Shown: piece by piece, positions 60,503 to 64,000 of the stretch
How the letters are laid out: each line of letters starts with the position of its first letter
How positions within the stretch are numbered: the first letter of the stretch is position 1
Assembly: GCA_017308515.1 (NCBI GenBank)
Contig: JAFKEN010000005.1
Coordinates: 62,001 to 126,000 of the forward strand
Direction of reading: 5' to 3'
DNA length: 64,000 nucleotides
From: Actinomycetales bacterium
GTDB lineage: Bacteria; Actinomycetota; Actinomycetes; Actinomycetales; Microbacteriaceae
Translations under genes and position numbers: made by a program
Notes under the pieces: model-generated
What the model saw: the letters and a program-made list of their open reading frames with translations, nothing else
Told to the model about the DNA's origin: nothing
The model's database searches: none

Positions 60503-61879
60503 ATGGCCATCGCCGTCGTCAACCCCGCGACCGGGATCACCGAGCGCGAGTTCGCCGCGCACACCGCCGCCGAGGTCGAGGAGCGCCTCGCCCAGGCCCA
60601 GGCGGCCTTCGAGCAGCTGAAGGCGACCTCTTTCGCGCAGCGGGGTGACTGGATGCGCGCCGGGGCGGAGCTGCTCGAGAGCGAGACGGACTCGCTCGCC
60701 GCGATGATCACCCGGGAGATGGGCAAGCCGATCGCCGCCTCGCGCGCCGAGGTGCTCAAGTGCGCGAAGGTCATGCGCTACTACGCGGACCACGCCCAGG
60801 AGTTCCTCGCCGACGAGCCGCTCGACGACCCCTCGGCCGTGAACGCCTCCCGCGCCGTCGGCCGCTACCAGCCGCTCGGCGTTGTGCTGGCCGTCATGCC
60901 GTGGAACTACCCGCTCTGGCAGGTGATGCGCTTCGCGGCGCCCGCACTCATGGCGGGCAACACGGGCGTGCTCAAGCACGCCTCCAACGTGCCCGAGTCG
61001 GCCCTGTTCCTGCAGGAGCTCTTCGAGCGCGCGGGCTTCCCGGTCGGCGCGTTCGTGACCCTGCTGATCGGCTCCGGCGAGGTCGCGGCGGTGATCGAGG
61101 ATCCCCGGATCCGCGCGGTGACCCTCACCGGATCGGAGCCCGCCGGCCGCTCGGTCGCCTCGACGGCCGCCGCCCAGGTGAAGAAGGCGGTGCTCGAACT
61201 CGGCGGCTCCGACCCGTTCATCGTGATGCCCAGCGCCGACCTCGACGCGGCCGTCGCGACCGCCGTCACGGCGCGCACCCTCAACAACGGGCAGTCCTGC
61301 ATCGCTGCCAAGCGCTTCATCGTGCACACCGAGGTCTACGACCGGTTCGTCGAGGCGTTCACGGCGGCCATGGCCGCGCTGACGATGGGCGACCCGATGG
61401 ACGAGACCGTGCAGGTCGGCCCGGTCGCCACCCGGTCGGGCCGCGATGAGCTGGCCGAGCTCGTCGACGACGCGCGTGCGCGCGGGGCGCAGATCCTGAC
61501 GGGCGGCGAGGTGCCGGCCGGTGAGGGCTGGTTCTACCCGCCGACCGTGGTCGCCGAGGTGCGCCCCGGAATGCGGCTGCACCTCGAGGAGGCCTTCGGA
61601 CCCGTGGCGACGGTCTACCGGGTCGCCGACCTCGACGAGGCGCTCGCGATCGCCAACGGCACCGACTTCGGCCTGTCCTCGGCCGCCTGGACCCAGGACC
61701 CCGAGGAGCAGCGGCGGTTCGCCGAGGAGCTCGAGGCGGGGGCGGTCTTCCTCAACGGGATGACGATCTCGTACCCCGAGCTGCCCTTCGGCGGCATCAA
61801 GAACTCCGGCTACGGCCGGGAGCTCGCCGCCGCCGGCATCCGGGAGTTCTGCAACCTGAAGACGGTCTGGCAGGCCTGA
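60503..61879 (+). CDS. NAD(P)-dependent aldehyde dehydrogenase (succinate-semialdehyde type)
   Basis: 458 aa. PWNYPLWQVMRFAAPALMAG (about residues 134-153), catalytic Glu in LELGGSDPFIV (about 232), and catalytic Cys in NNGQSCIAAKRF (about 266) are intact. LGGSDPF and the overall length are typical of the YneI/Sad and GabD-like group, which oxidises succinate semialdehyde or similar short aldehydes to the acid. ATG 60503 has GGAAGGA upstream, 21 bp after the GntR stop, so probably in the same operon. The real substrate depends on the pathway. Confidence 0.92.
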   Translation: MAIAVVNPATGITEREFAAHTAAEVEERLAQAQAAFEQLKATSFAQRGDWMRAGAELLESETDSLAAMITREMGKPIAASRAEVLKCAKVMRYYADHAQEFLADEPLDDPSAVNASRAVGRYQPLGVVLAVMPWNYPLWQVMRFAAPALMAGNTGVLKHASNVPESALFLQELFERAGFPVGAFVTLLIGSGEVAAVIEDPRIRAVTLTGSEPAGRSVASTAAAQVKKAVLELGGSDPFIVMPSADLDAAVATAVTARTLNNGQSCIAAKRFIVHTEVYDRFVEAFTAAMAALTMGDPMDETVQVGPVATRSGRDELAELVDDARARGAQILTGGEVPAGEGWFYPPTVVAEVRPGMRLHLEEAFGPVATVYRVADLDEALAIANGTDFGLSSAAWTQDPEEQRRFAEELEAGAVFLNGMTISYPELPFGGIKNSGYGRELAAAGIREFCNLKTVWQA

Positions 61880-61888
61880 CGCGCGGGT

Positions 61889-61942
61889 TCAGTACTCGTT
61901 GGCGACTCGGTACTCGTTGGCGACTCAGTACTCGTTGGCGAC
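61889..61942. repeat. Three tandem 18-bp repeats at the 3' end of the M24 gene
   Basis: Units 61889-61906, 61907-61924 and 61925-61942 are identical (TCAGTACTCGTTGGCGAC) but for one base (A to G in the middle unit). Read on the minus strand each unit is the last six codons of the M24 gene, VANEY plus stop; the unit nearest the gene holds the stop in use, the middle unit has CGA instead of TGA. Confidence 0.95.
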
Positions 61943-63175
61943 GAAGAGCTCCTGCGCCGGGAACTTGGTGAGGATCTCGGGCCCGGACTCGGTCAGCACG
62001 ACCTCCTCCTCGATGCGCGCGGCGGAGATCCCGTCGTTCGCCGGGAAGTAGGTCTCCATCGCGAAGACCATGCCGGGGCGCAGCTCGACCGGGTCGGCGA
62101 ACGAGTTGAGCCTCGAGATGATCGGACGCTCGTGCAGGCCCAGACCGAGTCCGTGCGCGAACTGCAGGCCGAAGGCGGCCAGCTCGTTCTCGAAGCCGAA
62201 ATCGGTCGCCTTGGGCAGCACCGACGCGACCTCGTCGCTGCCGACGCCGGGTCGGATCGCGGCGATGGCGGTGTCCATCCACTCCCGTGCCTGCTTGTAC
62301 GCGTCGCGCTGGATGGGCGTGGCGCTTCCGACGTTGAAGGTGCGGTAGTAGCAGGTGCGGTAGCCGTTGTAGGAGTGGATCACGTCGAAGAAGGCCTGGT
62401 CGCCCGGTCGGATGATGCGGTCGGTGAAGTTGTGGGGATGCGGATTGCACCGCTCCCCCGAGATCGCGTTGATGGCCTCCACCTGATCGGACCCGAGCTC
62501 GTAGAGCCGCTTGTTCGCGAGCGCGACGATCTCGTTCTCCCGCACCCCGGGCTTGAGAGCCTCGACGATGTCCTGGTAGACGCCGTCCACCATCGCGGCG
62601 GCCTGGTTGAGCAGCATGATCTCGTCGACCGACTTGATGACGCGCGCGTCGAGCATCGACTGCTGGGCGTCGGCGACCGTCAGACCCTGCCGCTGCATCT
62701 CGAACAGGAAGGTGGGCTCGACGATGTCGATGCCGACCGGGGCGTCGGCGACGCCGGCCTCGACCAGGAGGGACTTGATCTCCGCGACCGCGTCGCGCAT
62801 CAGCCCGGCCTCCGGGGCCACGGCACCGCGGAACCCGAGGAACCCCGGTCGCCAGTTCTCCTCCGGCAGCCACGGGGCGTAGAGCTTGTGGTGGCGCACG
62901 GCCGAGCCGAAGTCCCAGAGGATCGGGTCGCGATCGCGGGTCAGGAGGCAGTAGCGCACCATCTTGTCGCCGAGCGCGCCGCCGATCCAGGTCTGCGTCG
63001 TGTAGCGGATGTTGTAGAAGTCGAAGAGCAGGAAGGCGCCGCAGTCGCTCGCTTCGAGCGCCGCCTTCGCCCGGCTCACGCGATACTCGCGCAGCCGCTC
63101 GAAGTCGACGCGCGTCTCGTAGTCGACGCCCATGTGCCCGGGGGCGAGCAGGGGGAGTCGGGGTTGCGTGCTCAT
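61925..63175 (-). CDS. Creatinase-like M24 (pita-bread) family enzyme
   Basis: 416 aa. N-terminal creatinase_N-like domain (about residues 1-165: SDCGAFLLFDFYNIRYTT, DPILWDFGSAVRHH), then the pita-bread fold (about 175-416). The first metal Asp is present (D264 in AFFDVIHSYNGYRTC) but the second ligand position, 11 residues later, is C275. H341 (FAHGLGLGLHE), E374 (VFAMETYFP) and E389 (ARIEEEVVL) are kept. This pattern is closer to creatinase, which works without metal, than to aminopeptidase P. A C-N hydrolase acting on a small guanidino or betaine-like compound is plausible. ATG 63175. The 3' end has three tandem repeats. Confidence 0.85.
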   Translation of the reverse strand: MSTQPRLPLLAPGHMGVDYETRVDFERLREYRVSRAKAALEASDCGAFLLFDFYNIRYTTQTWIGGALGDKMVRYCLLTRDRDPILWDFGSAVRHHKLYAPWLPEENWRPGFLGFRGAVAPEAGLMRDAVAEIKSLLVEAGVADAPVGIDIVEPTFLFEMQRQGLTVADAQQSMLDARVIKSVDEIMLLNQAAAMVDGVYQDIVEALKPGVRENEIVALANKRLYELGSDQVEAINAISGERCNPHPHNFTDRIIRPGDQAFFDVIHSYNGYRTCYYRTFNVGSATPIQRDAYKQAREWMDTAIAAIRPGVGSDEVASVLPKATDFGFENELAAFGLQFAHGLGLGLHERPIISRLNSFADPVELRPGMVFAMETYFPANDGISAARIEEEVVLTESGPEILTKFPAQELFVANEY

Positions 63176-63221
63176 GGGGTGTGCTCCTTCGCGTCCGACG
63201 CGAGGCGCGGACTGGTGCTCG

Positions 63222-63959
63222 TCAGGGGATTCGCAGATTCGACAGGTGCTCGGCGGGAACCGGCAGGCGCCCGAGGGCGCTGAGCACGTCGACCGCGGAG
63301 GTGTATCTCTCGCTGGGGTCGCCCGGCGCCGTCGCCTGCGCTCGGCCCAACACGAACCACAGGCCCTGCGCGACCCTGTCGGTGCGGTTCTCGTAGAGAT
63401 GGGGCCGGCGGGAGTCGAAGCACACGGAGTCACCCGGACGCAGCACGTGCTCGTCGAAGTCGAGGCGGAGGGTGATCTCGCCGTCGATGACGTAGCCGTA
63501 CTCGATTCCGGAGTGCCGCATGAGCTTGCCCTCGACGGAGCTCGAGCTGCCCGGCTCGTACGTCGTCAGCAGGGCGTCGACCAGCCCGGTCCCGTCGACC
63601 GCGAGACGCTCCCACTTGACGCCGTTCTCCATGACGATCGTGGGATTGTCGGCCTGGCGCTGGACGGGGTTGGCCGTGATGGTGGCGTGCTCGTCGCTCG
63701 CCGCGTCGGGCTGCGCGACGCGCTGCGGCATCCCCATGAGCTCGTCGATCGAGACCTCGAGCACGTTCACGATCGCGTACAGCGTGCCGACCGAGGGCTG
63801 CGTCTTGCCGGTCTCGACCTGCGACAGCAGACTCGGCGAGATGTCGGCCGCCGCCGCGACCGCGCGCAGGCTCAGACCCTTCTGCGCGCGAGCGGCGCGA
63901 ATGGCCGTCCCGAGTTCCTCCACGTTCGTCCTCGACCTTCTCGGAGGACCGTCCGCCAT
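63222..63959 (-). CDS. XRE-family regulator with cupin domain
   Basis: 245 aa. N-terminal HTH_3 (about residues 14-70: LGTAIRAARAQKGLSLRAVA, ISPSLLSQVETGKTQPSVGT) and C-terminal cupin_2 (about 130-215: HSGIEYGYVIDGEITLRLDF, HVLRPGDSVCFDSRRPHLYE). XRE-cupin proteins usually sense the substrate of the adjacent amine or amino-acid pathway. A TACACT -10 box is at 63994-63989 (minus strand). It precedes the M24 gene by 46 bp on the same strand and is probably its regulator and operon partner. ATG 63959. Confidence 0.93.
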   Translation of the reverse strand: MADGPPRRSRTNVEELGTAIRAARAQKGLSLRAVAAAADISPSLLSQVETGKTQPSVGTLYAIVNVLEVSIDELMGMPQRVAQPDAASDEHATITANPVQRQADNPTIVMENGVKWERLAVDGTGLVDALLTTYEPGSSSSVEGKLMRHSGIEYGYVIDGEITLRLDFDEHVLRPGDSVCFDSRRPHLYENRTDRVAQGLWFVLGRAQATAPGDPSERYTSAVDVLSALGRLPVPAEHLSNLRIP

Positions 63960-64000
63960 CAGTGAACTGCGCCGGTTCCTCAGGATTCAGTGTACAGTAG

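Overview
The window is chromosomal DNA of a high-GC actinobacterium, most likely a member of the Microbacteriaceae. Pointers are the very high GC with G/C-rich third codon positions, frequent GTG starts, many start codons placed 6 nt behind a TANNNT -10 box (leaderless transcripts), actinobacterial DUF families (DUF2530, DUF3027, DUF3263, DUF4032), a WXG100 protein, and a solitary groEL with CIRCE operators. No integrase, transposase, CRISPR array or prophage block was seen.

Layout. 0-21.6 kb is mostly core or lineage-specific genes: galU (cut by the window edge) divergent from a folate cyclo-ligase / FmdB / mscL run; a large SF1 helicase-like protein with degenerate motifs; a coiled-coil membrane protein; a CE1758/CE1759-type flavin monooxygenase/reductase pair; an SDR / small protein / alpha-beta hydrolase operon; an F420-type oxidoreductase; an enoyl-CoA hydratase; an HTH / Clp-N pair with repeated operators; and a DrrAB-type ABC exporter followed by a MarR / MFS / SnoaL operon that shares an operator-like sequence with it.

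21.7-29.8 kb is a carbohydrate-use locus with visibly lower GC: solute-binding protein, two permeases and a GH43 enzyme on the minus strand, divergent from a LacI regulator and a GH2 enzyme, with matching LacI-type operators in both promoters. It carries no ABC ATPase; a general MsiK-type ATPase lies at 53.1 kb. The locus ends at a truncated epimerase fragment next to the 3' end of tRNA-Arg(CCU), which looks like an old insertion or deletion boundary.

30-42.5 kb holds cell-wall hydrolases (CHAP, NlpC/P60 with a possible c-di-AMP riboswitch leader), an HNH endonuclease, a 33-codon small gene with its own promoter and terminator, a DtxR-type metal regulator, serC, and a conserved actinobacterial block (DUF2530, DUF3027, cold-shock protein, helicase-associated protein, XPB helicase). 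42.5-55.6 kb has a two-component system with 11-bp promoter repeats, an EamA / WXG100 pair, groEL with two CIRCE elements, cspA, LytR_C / DUF3263, an HtaA heme-domain protein, msrB, tRNA-Thr(UGU), a DsbA-like protein, the MsiK-type ATPase and DUF4032.

55.6-64 kb is a catabolic cluster: E2 and a fused E1 alpha/beta of a 2-oxo acid dehydrogenase, divergent from a VOC protein / GntR regulator / aldehyde dehydrogenase run, then a creatinase-like M24 enzyme and an XRE-cupin regulator. The substrate cannot be named from sequence alone; the last gene's promoter touches the window end.
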